Source: Streptomyces katrae (GTDB lineage Bacteria; Actinomycetota; Actinomycetes; Streptomycetales; Streptomycetaceae). Taken from it: a stretch of DNA of 64,000 bases. The stretch spans positions 186,001 to 250,000 of the forward strand of contig NZ_CP020043.1 of assembly GCF_002028425.1 (NCBI RefSeq), given 5' to 3'. The translations under genes were made by a program, and so were the position numbers. The notes beneath the pieces are model-generated. The model ran no database searches, was not told the DNA's origin, and worked only from the letters and a program-made list of their open reading frames with translations. Positions 16,891 through 25,915 of this stretch are shown here, one piece after another; position 1 is the first letter of the stretch, and every line of letters begins with the position of its first letter.

Positions 16891-17840
16891 GGTGCCGGAT
16901 CGCTCTCTCGGTCGGCGGCGGACGGGGCGTTCGGGGCGGGGGCGGCGGACACGGGGGCGGCGGCGGGTGCGGGCGCGGGGCCGGCGGGCGGGGCGGCGAG
17001 GAGGGCGTTGGCCTCCGCATAGGGGAGGGCATCCGCGCCGAAGCCGAAGGTGCCCGACCCGGTGATCTCGCGGGCGGCTCGGGTGAGGGCGCCGAGCGCG
17101 GCGCGGGAGAGGGCGGAGCCCGTGCTGATCCGGCGCACGCCGAGGGCGCCGAGTTCGGCGACGGAGAGCTTCAGGGCGCCGGTCATCAGGACGTTGACGG
17201 GCGTGGAGACGGCGGCGCAGACGGCGCGGATCGCCTCGGCGTCGGGCAGGGCCGGGGCGTAGAGCACGTCGGCGCCCGCGGCCTCGTACGCCTGGAGGCG
17301 GCGGATGGTGTCGTCGAGGTCGGGGCGGCCGAGGAAGAAGTTCTCGGCGCGGGCGGTGACGGTGAAGGGGAAGTCGAGCCCCTTCGCGGCCTCCACGGCG
17401 GCGGCGACCCGCTCGACGGCCTCGTCGAGGGGGCGCAGCGGGTCCTCGTCGCGGCCGGTGGCGTCCTCGATCGAACCGCCGGCCAGGCCGGCCTGCGCGG
17501 CGAGGCGGATGGTCTCGGCGACGTCCTCGGGGCGCTCACCGAAGCCGCTCTCCAGGTCGGCCGTGACGGGCAGTCCGGTGGCGTCCACGATGGCGGTGGC
17601 GTTGGCGAGGAGCTCCGCGCGGGTGAGCTGGTTGGTGCCGTCGGGGCGGCCGAGGCTGTGGGCGAGGCCGGCGCCGGTGGTGGCGAGCGCGGCGAACCCG
17701 AAGGAGGCCAGGATGCGGGCGGTGCCGGCGTCCCACGGGTTGGGGACGACGAAGGGGCCGGGGCCGGCGTGCAGGGCGCGGAAGGCTTCGCCGCGCCGGA
17801 GTCGGGCGGCGGGGTCGGCGCTGGGGCGGGTGTGGTTCAT
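16887..17840 (-). CDS. Isocitrate lyase/phosphoenolpyruvate mutase family protein
   Basis: A 317-residue (beta/alpha)8 protein of the ICL/PEPM superfamily, seen in FVVPNPWDAGTARILASFGF near the N terminus, LPVTADLESGFG and GGSIEDATG. Members cleave or form C-C or C-P bonds of small 2-oxo acids. Many actinobacterial paralogues of this subtype are uncharacterised. Nothing shows phosphonate chemistry here. It lies between the thioesterase and the KAS III-like gene in one operon, so it may supply a small acid building block. ATG at 17840. Confidence 0.88.
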   Translation of the reverse strand: MNHTRPSADPAARLRRGEAFRALHAGPGPFVVPNPWDAGTARILASFGFAALATTGAGLAHSLGRPDGTNQLTRAELLANATAIVDATGLPVTADLESGFGERPEDVAETIRLAAQAGLAGGSIEDATGRDEDPLRPLDEAVERVAAAVEAAKGLDFPFTVTARAENFFLGRPDLDDTIRRLQAYEAAGADVLYAPALPDAEAIRAVCAAVSTPVNVLMTGALKLSVAELGALGVRRISTGSALSRAALGALTRAAREITGSGTFGFGADALPYAEANALLAAPPAGPAPAPAAAPVSAAPAPNAPSAADRESDPAP

Positions 17841-17882
17841 GAGGGGTCCTCGCAGGGGTGCCGTCGTACGTCGGGCGGGCCG

Positions 17883-18731
17883 TCAGATCAGCTCAACGTA
17901 CTGATCACCAGGGACGGTCGGTCGGGAGGCGGCCGGCTTCGTCACCTTGGCCGATGCCGCCGCCGTGTGTGCGAGGGAGCGCAGGAGGGAGGTCGCGGCG
18001 TCCGGCCGGTCCTCGAAGTAGAAGTGGCCGCCGGCCGCCCAGTGGCGTTCGGGCGGGGCGGCGCACTCCCGGGACCAGGGGTCGAGCGCGGCAGGGCTGA
18101 CGTGCGGGTCGTCGGTGCCGTTGAGGAGGGTGACCGGGACGGTCAGCGGCGGGCCCGGGCGGTGGCGGTGGGCGGCGACCATGCGGAAGTCGGCCTTGAG
18201 GTGGGGCAGGAGGAGTTCCTGCAGGGCCTCGTCCCGCACCACCTCGGGCGGCAGCCCGCCGAAGAAGCCGACGGCCTCGGCGAAGGCGCGTCCCTCCAGG
18301 CGGGCCGTCTCCACGACGCGGGGGGTGGGCAGCAGGGAGGGGGCCGCGCACCCGGAGGCGACGAGGCCGGCGAGGCCGGGTACGCCGTCGAGGCGGCGGG
18401 CCACCTCGAAGGCCAGGGCGGCGCCGAAGCTGTGGCCGAAGAGCAGGAAGGGCGGCAGGGCCCGGCTGCCCCGGCGGTCCTCGGTGCGGGCGATGGCTGC
18501 CGCGGCGCCGTCGGCGAGGGCCGCGAGGGAGGCCGGGGCCGGTTCGCGGAAGCGGTGCCCCCGGCCGGGCGGGCAGACGGCCGCGACCAGGGCGTCGGGC
18601 TCCAGGGCGGGCTGCCATCCGAGGAAGGTGCGGGGGTTCCCGCCGGCGTGTGCGAAGCAGTAGACACGGACGGCATCGGAGTCAAGTCCCGCGGCGGTCT
18701 CGGAGGTCAGGAACCAGGGTGAGGCAACCAC
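17883..18731 (-). CDS. Type II (editing) thioesterase
   Basis: A 282-residue alpha/beta hydrolase of the NRPS/PKS-associated TEII family, with FAHAGGNPRTF near the N terminus, nucleophile Ser101 in GHSFG and catalytic His in AAGGHFYF. TEIIs clear misprimed acyl groups from carrier domains and sometimes release products. As the NRPS lacks a TE, this protein could do either. GTG start five bases after the stop of the small secreted peptide gene, so the two are probably translationally coupled. Confidence 0.92.
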   Translation of the reverse strand: MVASPWFLTSETAAGLDSDAVRVYCFAHAGGNPRTFLGWQPALEPDALVAAVCPPGRGHRFREPAPASLAALADGAAAAIARTEDRRGSRALPPFLLFGHSFGAALAFEVARRLDGVPGLAGLVASGCAAPSLLPTPRVVETARLEGRAFAEAVGFFGGLPPEVVRDEALQELLLPHLKADFRMVAAHRHRPGPPLTVPVTLLNGTDDPHVSPAALDPWSRECAAPPERHWAAGGHFYFEDRPDAATSLLRSLAHTAAASAKVTKPAASRPTVPGDQYVELI

Positions 18732-18736
18732 GAGGA

Positions 18737-19123
18737 TCAGCCATTCCTTTGCCGGGCGGTCAGTGGCGGGAGGGGATGCAGTGCAGGACGGGGCGTCGGT
18801 GGGCGATCAGTTCCAGCCAACGTCGTCGGAGGAGCTCGGGGTGGGCGCGGGGTGGTGGCGGGCTGCGGGTTGTTCCACCCGACGTCGCCCGCCTCACCGT
18901 TCTCACCGGCGACGACGTGCGGGTTCACCAGGTTCCAGCCGACGTCGCCGGAACGCAGGTGGCTGGCCGAGCCGGCGGGGGAGCCGCCCTCGGCGGCCTG
19001 GACGGCGAGACCTGCGACCGCCGCGCCGAGCCCGAGGGCCACGCCGGCCGTCGCGAGAACCACGCGTCCGCGGATTCCCGAAACACGGTTGGCCGGACGA
19101 GTCACCATGCGGTTCTTCCCCAT
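18737..19123 (-). CDS. Small predicted secreted or membrane-anchored peptide with repeated GDVGWN motif
   Basis: A 128-residue protein of unknown function. It has a basic N terminus, then a hydrophobic segment at about 21-43 ending in a VQAAEG-like signal-peptidase site, so export is likely. The mature part contains GDVGWN twice (59-64 and 79-84), followed by a Pro/Thr/Arg-rich tail. The ATG at 19123 is preceded by GAGGGGAC. It is the first gene of the biosynthetic operon, opposite a divergent LuxR-type regulator. A signalling or structural role is possible, but nothing in the sequence proves it. Confidence 0.65.
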   Translation of the reverse strand: MGKNRMVTRPANRVSGIRGRVVLATAGVALGLGAAVAGLAVQAAEGGSPAGSASHLRSGDVGWNLVNPHVVAGENGEAGDVGWNNPQPATTPRPPRAPPTTLAGTDRPPTPRPALHPLPPLTARQRNG

Positions 19124-19365
19124 TTTGCCCAGTCCCCTCGAGTCGTTTCGCGTTCGGACATTCCAGGAACGCCAAACCGAGGCGGTATCCGGGTGGTCTC
19201 GATCTCCGGGGCGCCTTCTCGGTGTTCGTTCCTGCGGTGAGACCAAATCTCCCCTGCCCGCTCGAGAGGAACTAGACCTACGATGGCTCCGGTTTACGCA
19301 TTGCGGGAACCCACGGGGTCTCAACCGCAGCAAACAGCTCCATACCGGACAGACAGGGGTGGGTA

Positions 19366-20223
19366 GTGGACGTAGTCAAATACGTCAAAACCGCACAGAG
19401 CGGTGCACCTGAGGAGCTGTGCAGGGCCGCGGCGGGGGAACCGCAGGCCTTCTTGCGGGAACTCGCAACGCACCTGGGCCTGCTGGCGCAGGAAGCCGCG
19501 CAGCAGGCGGCACTCCCCGCCCCGGCGGCCACCGCCGCGGCGGCCCCGGCCGAGGAGGTGGTCGGGCCCGGCGTGCGGTACCTGCACGGCCTGGGCAGCA
19601 TCTCGACGGCGATCAACGAGGCCCTGGGCTCGGTCCGGCGGGACATCCTCACCGCGCAGCCCGACGGGGCACGGCCGAGCGCGGTGCTGAAGGACGCGCT
19701 GGAATCCGTACGCCGGCAAATCTCGGCGGGGATCGCGATGCGGACCCTGTATCAGCACACCACGAGATTCGACGAGGCGACGAAGGAATACGTCCGCGCC
19801 GTCACGGAATACGGGGCCCAGGTCCGCACGCTCGAGGAATTCTTCGACCGTTTGATCATCGTGGACGACGTCGCGTTCATTTCCGCGAACGAGGACCGTA
19901 CCACGGCGATCTCGATTACCGAACCGACCATCGTACGATTTCTCCGCGACACGTTCGACAAGGCCTGGGACCGGGCGAAACCCTTTCCCTTCGTCCCCCT
20001 GCACGCCGCGAAGGCAGCCGACGAGGTCGTCCCGGCGATCCGGGAGTCGATCAGCCGGCTGCTGGTGGAAGGTTACTCGGACAAGGCGATCGCACGCCGC
20101 ATAGGGATCAGCGAGCGTTCCCTCCAGGCCCATATCGCGGCCATCAAGCAGGAACTCGGCGCACACAACCGATTACAGCTCGGGTACCTCCTGGGGCGCA
20201 ACGAGGCCACGTTCGTGGTGTGA
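19366..20223 (+). CDS. LuxR-type HTH transcriptional regulator (cluster-situated)
   Basis: A 285-residue regulator. The C terminus has a LuxR/GerE helix-turn-helix (about 230-280; GYSDKAIARRIGISERSLQAHI). The N-terminal two thirds resemble the TrmB-like/phospholipase-D-like sensor region of small actinobacterial LuxR regulators, with no receiver domain. GTG start with AGGGGTGGG just upstream. It is divergent from the biosynthetic operon across about 240 bases, so it is the likely pathway regulator. It is the only plus-strand gene adjoining the cluster. Confidence 0.87.
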   Translation: MDVVKYVKTAQSGAPEELCRAAAGEPQAFLRELATHLGLLAQEAAQQAALPAPAATAAAAPAEEVVGPGVRYLHGLGSISTAINEALGSVRRDILTAQPDGARPSAVLKDALESVRRQISAGIAMRTLYQHTTRFDEATKEYVRAVTEYGAQVRTLEEFFDRLIIVDDVAFISANEDRTTAISITEPTIVRFLRDTFDKAWDRAKPFPFVPLHAAKAADEVVPAIRESISRLLVEGYSDKAIARRIGISERSLQAHIAAIKQELGAHNRLQLGYLLGRNEATFVV

Positions 20224-20285
20224 CGGGAGGTAGTCGTAGGCGGGGAGTCGACGGCCTCGCCTGACCCGGCCGGCCGGCTGGCCTC

Positions 20286-20313
20286 GTTAATAAATGAACC
20301 GCCATTTACTAAC
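20286..20313. promoter_or_regulatory. Probable TetR-family operator
   Basis: An inverted repeat with 11-bp arms (20286-20296 and 20303-20313, one mismatch, core GTTAATAAATG / CATTTACTAAC) and six bases between. It is AT-rich in GC-rich surroundings and lies 43 bases upstream of the TetR gene start. This is the expected autoregulatory site. Confidence 0.7.
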
Positions 20314-20355
20314 GTGCTAAAGTCGGCAGCCACGAGAGCACGAGAGGAGGATCCG

Positions 20356-20937
20356 ATGCCGCGACCACGCACCACCAGCGACACCGACATCCTCGCCGCC
20401 ACCAGCCGCGCCATCGGCGCCCACGGCCCCGGCAGGCTCACCCTGGCTCACGTCGGCGCCGAGGCGGGCGTCTCCCCGGCGACCCTGTCGCAGCGCTTCG
20501 GCTCCAAGCGGGGCCTGCTCCTGGCGTTCGCCGCGGACGCCGCCGCCAACGCCGCCGCGCCGTACCGCAACGCGCGGGCCGCGCACGACTCGCCCCTGGC
20601 GGCACTGCACGCGGTGGCCGACGAGTCCGCCCGCCGCATGTCCACCCCCGAGGAGCTGGCCAACCACCTCGGCATGCTCCAACTCGACCTGTCCGACCCC
20701 GAGTTCCGCGTCCACGCCGCCGCCCACACCCACGCGGTGGACACGGCGCTGCGAGAGCTGCTCGCCGAAGCCGTGACGAAAGGCGAGCTCCCGGCCGGCA
20801 CCGACGTGCCGCGCCTCGCCCGCGCCGTGAAGGTCACCTCCGACGGCTCCCTGCTGCGCTGGGCCCTCACCGGCGAAGGCGATCCCGCCGGCCTGCTCCA
20901 CGACGACCTCGACCACCTGCTCCGGAGGACCTCTTGA
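20356..20937 (+). CDS. TetR/AcrR family transcriptional repressor
   Basis: A 193-residue TetR-type regulator. The N-terminal HTH (about 8-55) includes AEAGVSPATLSQRFGSKRGLL, and a helical ligand-binding domain follows. ATG at 20356 has the strong ribosome site GAGAGGAGG. A matching inverted repeat lies upstream, so autoregulation is likely. The next gene overlaps its stop, so the DHFR-like protein is probably the controlled partner. No sign of a link to the biosynthetic clusters. Confidence 0.92.
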   Translation: MPRPRTTSDTDILAATSRAIGAHGPGRLTLAHVGAEAGVSPATLSQRFGSKRGLLLAFAADAAANAAAPYRNARAAHDSPLAALHAVADESARRMSTPEELANHLGMLQLDLSDPEFRVHAAAHTHAVDTALRELLAEAVTKGELPAGTDVPRLARAVKVTSDGSLLRWALTGEGDPAGLLHDDLDHLLRRTS

Positions 20938-21461
20938 CCTTCAGCGCCACCGTCTTCATCGGCACCAGCCTCGACGGATACATAGCCCGCCCCGACGACG
21001 ACATCGAATGGCTGACCTCACGCGGCGAGAAGGCCGGCGACCTGGGCTTCTTCACGTTCCTCGACTCGGTCGACGCCGTGGTCATGGGCCGCAGCACCTA
21101 TGAGAAGGTCATCGGCTTCGGCGAGGAGAACTGGCACTACGGCGACCGCCACGTAGGCGTCCTGAGCACCACCCTTCCCGAGGACGCCGACCCGCGCATC
21201 ACCGTCTACCGCGACATGGACGCACTCCTCGCCGACCTCGACCGGCGCGGGATCAAGCACGTCTACCCCGACGGCGGACGCCTCGTCCAGAGCTTCGTCC
21301 GCGCGGGGCGCGTCGACGCGTTCGTCATCAGCGTCGCCCCGGTCCTGATCGGGGCCGGTCACCGGCTCTTCGGCGAGCTGACCGAGGACGTACCCCTCCG
21401 CCTGGACTCGGCCACCGAGGTCGGCGGCTTCGCCCAACTGCGCTACACCGTGCAGAAGTAG
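20934..21461 (+). CDS. Dihydrofolate-reductase-like (RibD C-terminal domain) protein
   Basis: A 175-residue protein of the bacterial DHFR/RibD-C family, with MTFSATVFIGTSLDGYIA at the start, MGRSTYE in the middle and APVLIGAGHRLF near the end. These are NADPH-dependent reductases of unknown substrate, often paired with TetR regulators. It starts at a TTG overlapping the TetR stop, with GGAGG seven bases upstream. It converges on the response regulator gene with only 15 bases between the stops. Confidence 0.9.
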   Translation: MTFSATVFIGTSLDGYIARPDDDIEWLTSRGEKAGDLGFFTFLDSVDAVVMGRSTYEKVIGFGEENWHYGDRHVGVLSTTLPEDADPRITVYRDMDALLADLDRRGIKHVYPDGGRLVQSFVRAGRVDAFVISVAPVLIGAGHRLFGELTEDVPLRLDSATEVGGFAQLRYTVQK

Positions 21462-21476
21462 CGCCTCGACGACGCG

Positions 21477-22124
21477 TCACGCAGCGTTCAGGTAGGTGAG
21501 GACGGCGCGGACGCGGCGGTTGGTGTCGTCGTCGTCCGTGATGCCGAGTTTGCCGAACAGGGAGGTCGTGTACTTGCTGATCGCGCCCTCGCTGAGGAAC
21601 AGGCGGCGGGCGATGGCGTGGTTGGACAGGCCCTCCGCCATCAGGGCCAGCACGGAGCGCTCGCGCTCGGTGAGGCGCCCCAGCCCGCGGTCGGGGGCGC
21701 TGCCCGACAGCAGCTTCGCGATGACGGCCGGGTCCATGGCGGTGCCGCCCGCCGCGACCCGTTCCAGGGAGCCGATGAACTGGTCCGCGTCGAACACGCT
21801 CTCCTTGAGCAGGTAGCCGACCCCGCCGGTGCCGTCCGCCAGCAGTTCGCGGGCGTAGAGCTGTTCGACGTGCTGGGAGAGGACCAGGACGGGCAGCCCG
21901 GGGATCTCGGCGCGGGCGGTGAGGGCCGCGCGCAGGCCCTCGTCCGACTGCGTCGGCGGCATGCGGACGTCGACGACGGACACGTCCGGGCGGTGCGTCC
22001 GCAGGACGTCGAGGGTCTCGGGCCCGGTGGCGGCCGTGGCCACCACCTCGTGCCCGAACGCCTCGATCAGGCGGACCATCCCGTCGCGCAGCAGGTACAG
22101 GTCTTCGGCTACGGCTATGCGCAT
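21477..22124 (-). CDS. NarL/LuxR-family response regulator
   Basis: A 215-residue two-component response regulator. The receiver domain (1-120) has its phospho-acceptor Asp in VSVVDVRMPP, and the C-terminal GerE helix-turn-helix is seen in LTERERSVLALMAEGLSNHAIA. It overlaps the histidine kinase gene by 10 bases and is its cognate partner. Confidence 0.94.
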   Translation of the reverse strand: MRIAVAEDLYLLRDGMVRLIEAFGHEVVATAATGPETLDVLRTHRPDVSVVDVRMPPTQSDEGLRAALTARAEIPGLPVLVLSQHVEQLYARELLADGTGGVGYLLKESVFDADQFIGSLERVAAGGTAMDPAVIAKLLSGSAPDRGLGRLTERERSVLALMAEGLSNHAIARRLFLSEGAISKYTTSLFGKLGITDDDDTNRRVRAVLTYLNAA

Positions 22125-23383
22125 GGCACCACCATCCTGGCACGGGTCGGGCCGCCGTGGGGACTGGTGACCACCAGCGTGCCGTCGAAGACGGCGAGGC
22201 GGCGGCGCAGGCCCGCGAGGCCGCCGCCGGGGAGGACGTCGGCCCCGCCGCGGCCGTCGTCCTCGACCTCCACGACGATGCCCGTCTCGTCGCGGACGAG
22301 GCAGACGTGCGCCCGGCCGGCCCCGGCGTGCTTGACCGCGTTGGTGAGGAGCTCGGCGACGCCGAAGTAGAGGGCGGACTCGATCGGCTGGTCCAGGCGC
22401 AGCGGGCCGTCGGCCCTGACGGCCACGTCGAGCGGGACGTCCAGCGCGAGCGCGCGCACGGCGTCGACGAGGCCGCGCTCGCTGAGGACCGGCGGGCTGA
22501 TCCCCCGGATGAGCTCGCGGAGTTCGGTCAGCGAGGCGGTGGCCCCGGCCCGCGCCTCCCGCATCAGCGCCTTGGCCTGCCCGGGGTCCCGGTCCATCAG
22601 CGCCTCGGCGGTGGCCAGGCAGAGCCCGAGCGCGACGAGGCGGGCCTGCGCGCCGTCGTGGAGGTCCCGCTCGATGCGGCGGATCTCGGCGGCCTGCGCG
22701 ACGGTGGCGTCGGCGCGCTGGGAGGTCAGCTCGTCCACGCGTTCGGCGAGCAGCATCGCGGAGGAGGGGCCGAGGAAGCGGACGGCGACCCGGTGCAGGG
22801 ACCGCCAGGCGTACGGGGCGGCGCCGACGGCCACGGCCAGCGCGCCGGCCCCGGTCAGGCGGGCGGCGGTCCCGGCCCCGGCCGGCTCGACGCCGGCCAG
22901 CCTGAGGACCGCCACGGCGAGCGCGGCCGGCGGGAGGGCGGCGACCAGCCCGGCGGTGAAGGGCGCGATGACGGCGAACCGCAGGTCCCGCCAGGTGGCG
23001 GGGTCGCTCCACCACAGGCGCATCCGCTGGTCCATGACGGCGTCGCGGCGGCTGCGTTCGTAGCTGAAGCCGTTCCACCAGTACCCGGTGGACAGCTGCA
23101 TCACCGGCCCGGCCTCCCGGTACCCGCCGGGTATCGCGGCACCGGTCCACCGCGCGACGAGCGCCCGAACGGCCCGGCAGACGCTCTGCGCCAGGGCGAG
23201 CGGGCCCGCGCACACGATGACGGCGGGCCCGATCCACGACCACGGATGCTCCGCCCCGCACCACACCCCCAGCCCCACCGCGGCGGCCCACACCAGGGGC
23301 ACCGGCATGCAGACCCCGACGGCGACGACCGCCCGCCCCACCCCGACCCCGGCCCGCACCACCCAGGCCCCCGTACGCCCCAT
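22115..23383 (-). CDS. Sensor histidine kinase (NarL-type, HisKA_3)
   Basis: A 422-residue membrane histidine kinase. The N-terminal half has about four hydrophobic segments (putative sensor domain). A HisKA_3 helix follows, with the phospho-accepting His in IERDLHDGAQARLVALG, and then an HATPase domain (ELLTNAVKHAGA; VEDDGRGG). ATG at 23383. The target regulon is not visible; a divergent small membrane protein gene starts 157 bases upstream and may be regulated. Confidence 0.94.
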   Translation of the reverse strand: MGRTGAWVVRAGVGVGRAVVAVGVCMPVPLVWAAAVGLGVWCGAEHPWSWIGPAVIVCAGPLALAQSVCRAVRALVARWTGAAIPGGYREAGPVMQLSTGYWWNGFSYERSRRDAVMDQRMRLWWSDPATWRDLRFAVIAPFTAGLVAALPPAALAVAVLRLAGVEPAGAGTAARLTGAGALAVAVGAAPYAWRSLHRVAVRFLGPSSAMLLAERVDELTSQRADATVAQAAEIRRIERDLHDGAQARLVALGLCLATAEALMDRDPGQAKALMREARAGATASLTELRELIRGISPPVLSERGLVDAVRALALDVPLDVAVRADGPLRLDQPIESALYFGVAELLTNAVKHAGAGRAHVCLVRDETGIVVEVEDDGRGGADVLPGGGLAGLRRRLAVFDGTLVVTSPHGGPTRARMVVPCA

Positions 23384-23539
23384 GCCTCCCCCTCGTCCTC
23401 GCTCGACTACCCCACTCCCCCACTGTGCACCGCCCACGTCCCGCGAACCCCCAGCTCGGGCAGGGAGTGGGGCTACCCCCACCCCCCTGTGGGCCCAGGC
23501 CGATACCGTGCCGTACGGCCGCTCCGTAGCGTCCCCTCC

Positions 23540-24007
23540 ATGGAAACCAACGCGAACACCACGCCGCCGACCACCACCGCCCCCACCACCCCGGCCCTCC
23601 TCGAAACCCCCGCCGCCCAGACCGCCTTCGCCACGACGCGCACCGCCGTCAAGGTGTACGCCGCCCTCAGCACCGCCGCCCTCCTCGCGGTCGTCGCGGT
23701 CGCGAGCACGGGCCACATGGTGAACCCGTTCATGTGGACCCGGGCGGTCCTGCTCCCCTTCATCGCGGTGCTCCTCCACCGCCTGACCCTCGCCACCGCC
23801 CACGGCTCCCGCCGCGCCTACGACCGCCTGCGCACCCTCACGGTCGTCTTCCCGATCGCGATCACCGGCGTCGACCTGATCCCGGGCGTCTGCCCGTGGT
23901 GGTACGCGGCGCTACAAACCGCCTGCGTCCTCCCGCCCCTCCGCATCGCCCTCACGATGCGCACCCCGCCCCTGCGAGCCGCGTTCCCGAAGCCGAAGTC
24001 CCGCTGA
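23540..24007 (+). CDS. Small predicted membrane protein, unknown function
   Basis: A 155-residue protein. A Thr/Pro-rich N-terminal tail (1-25) is followed by three to four hydrophobic segments (about 36-58, 62-80, 100-118, 122-138). No catalytic motif is recognised. It is divergent from the kinase/regulator pair, a common layout for targets of such systems. ATG at 23540. Confidence 0.75.
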   Translation: METNANTTPPTTTAPTTPALLETPAAQTAFATTRTAVKVYAALSTAALLAVVAVASTGHMVNPFMWTRAVLLPFIAVLLHRLTLATAHGSRRAYDRLRTLTVVFPIAITGVDLIPGVCPWWYAALQTACVLPPLRIALTMRTPPLRAAFPKPKSR

Positions 24008-24141
24008 GTGCCTGCCCGGCCGCGCTCCAGGCCCGGGCCCGCGACCCTGACGGCTGCGGCACACGTCGACCACCCACAACACCGTCAGACATGTGACGCA
24101 AACCACATGCAACGGGGTGCGCTCTGCGAACACTACGCAGT

Positions 24142-24708
24142 GTGGACCACCAACTGTTTGCGGAAATCTATGACGCTCACGCACACGCCGTGTACGCGCA
24201 TGCCATCCGCATGACCGCTGACCATGCCGGGGCCGACGACATCGTCTCCCTCACGTTCCTTGAGGCATGGCGGCTCCGCGACTCGTTCGATCAGGTTGCC
24301 AGCCATCGGGCCTGGCTCTTCGGGATCGCCACCAACGTGATCCGCAACTCCCGCCGAGCCGCACGGAGGCACAGGGACGCGATAGCCCGCCTGCCACCGC
24401 CCGGCACCGTTCCCGACGTGGCAGATGCGGTCGTGTCCCGCATCGCCGACGCGGCACAAGCCTCAGCCGCCTTGGCGGTTCTGAGTCGGCTGCGGCACGC
24501 GGATCGTGAGGTTCTTCTTCTCTCCGTGTGGTCTGGCCTCAGTCACGCGGAGGTAGCGCAGGCATGTGGAACATCGGTCGGCACTGTGCGATCCCGGCTC
24601 TCGCGCGCCCGGACCCGCCTCCAGAAGCTCACCGCCTCTTACCTCGCCGAGCCGCCGGACTCGAGACGTCTCCCTGCATCCCAAGCCACACGGGAAGGAA
24701 GCCTGTGA
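24142..24708 (+). CDS. ECF-type RNA polymerase sigma factor
   Basis: A 188-residue sigma-70-family ECF factor. Region 2 is at about 5-75 (EIYDAHAHAVYAHAIRMT; WLFGIATNVIRN) and region 4 at about 110-165 (GLSHAEVAQACGTSVGTVRS). GTG start at 24142. Its stop overlaps the start of the CU044_5270-family gene as GTGA, a standing pair in actinobacteria in which the second protein is thought to act as regulator. Confidence 0.93.
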   Translation: MDHQLFAEIYDAHAHAVYAHAIRMTADHAGADDIVSLTFLEAWRLRDSFDQVASHRAWLFGIATNVIRNSRRAARRHRDAIARLPPPGTVPDVADAVVSRIADAAQASAALAVLSRLRHADREVLLLSVWSGLSHAEVAQACGTSVGTVRSRLSRARTRLQKLTASYLAEPPDSRRLPASQATREGSL

Positions 24709-25796
24709 ACTCCTCCGACGGCGCACGACTCGACTCGAACGGTCGCGCGGACATCACCCGGAGTCTGCCCGGCCTTTCCAACGCCGATCTGCCTTTCCAC
24801 GGCCACGACCGGATCAAGGAGCACGTCCTGCGCGAGATCTCGAACGACTCTCAGCCTGTTCGGGTGCGATCCCGGCATCGAATGGCCCTGTTCCTGGCGG
24901 CAGGTGCCGCGACCTGCGCTGCCGCCCTGGCAGTGACCCTCACCGTTGGGGGCTCCAACCACCAACCCGCTACAGCTCGACCCGAGCCGGCCGCCGTCCA
25001 GCTGCTGGATCGTGTAGCCCTTGCGGCCCAGACGGCTCCTGCTCCGAGCGTCCGCGACGGACAGTTCTTGTACACCAGGACGAAGGGGTACTCCACCGCC
25101 CTGTCGGAAGCCAAGGGCGGAGGCATGACGGCCGCTCGCACAGACGAGTCCGCCGAGCGCTGGGTCTCCGTCGACGGATCAGCCGGCACGCTCACACGCA
25201 ACCACGAGGGCGAGAAGACCGATCCGGCGCCGAACAAGAGGAAAGTCACCATCAACGGCCCCACGTACCGCTTCCTGGAGACTCTTCCAACCGATCCCGG
25301 CCAACTGCTGGAAGTGATTTACGGCGACACGCGCCTCAACCACGGCGGCGACTCCGGATCGACGACCGGTCCCGATCAGGAGGCCTTCGTAGCCATCGGT
25401 GATCTGCTCCGGACCGTCGAAGCGCCGCCTGGAGTGGGCGCAGCCCTCTACCGGGCTGCGGCCCGCATCCCTGGCGTCGTTCTGGTACCTGAGGCTACGG
25501 ATGCCGCTGGACGTTCAGGCGTCGCCATCGCACGCGTCCACAACGGCGAGCGCACCGAGTGGATCTTCGACAAGAACAGCCTGCGCCTGCTCGGCGAGCG
25601 CACCGTGACGCTCAAGGACAGTGCGTGGGGGAAGGCCGGAACCGCGGTGACGTCCGTGGCCATCATCAGCCGGAACGTAACGGACAACGCAGGACAGGCA
25701 CCCGACGCCGAAGGGACAGGAGCGCGTAGCGAAACCGCTGAACAGGGGAAATCCCAAACCGCGGGACTACGACCCGAGTTCGCCGAACGGGAGTAG
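24705..25796 (+). CDS. CU044_5270 family membrane-anchored protein
   Basis: A 363-residue protein, by the family's characteristic layout: a cytoplasmic N terminus of about 65 residues, one transmembrane helix (MALFLAAGAATCAAALAVTL) and an extracytoplasmic domain containing LLDRVALAAQ and REGQFLYT-like text. GTG start overlaps the sigma factor stop, with GGGAAGGA upstream. It probably senses an envelope signal or acts as anti-sigma-like partner; its function is not established. Confidence 0.88.
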   Translation: MNSSDGARLDSNGRADITRSLPGLSNADLPFHGHDRIKEHVLREISNDSQPVRVRSRHRMALFLAAGAATCAAALAVTLTVGGSNHQPATARPEPAAVQLLDRVALAAQTAPAPSVRDGQFLYTRTKGYSTALSEAKGGGMTAARTDESAERWVSVDGSAGTLTRNHEGEKTDPAPNKRKVTINGPTYRFLETLPTDPGQLLEVIYGDTRLNHGGDSGSTTGPDQEAFVAIGDLLRTVEAPPGVGAALYRAAARIPGVVLVPEATDAAGRSGVAIARVHNGERTEWIFDKNSLRLLGERTVTLKDSAWGKAGTAVTSVAIISRNVTDNAGQAPDAEGTGARSETAEQGKSQTAGLRPEFAERE

Positions 25797-25915
25797 CTTG
25801 CTGCATGCCGAGGCCGAGGCCAGGAACGGAGTGTCCGCATGCCCGCACGGCGAGGGACAGAGCAGGGCTGACCCGGCCCGCCGCCGCCGGCCTCGTCGGC
25901 CGCTCATCGGAGTGA

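Noticed and set aside
16887..17840. Phosphonate biosynthesis through PEP mutase
   Set aside because: No phosphonopyruvate decarboxylase or other phosphonate gene is nearby, and this superfamily contains many non-mutase members.
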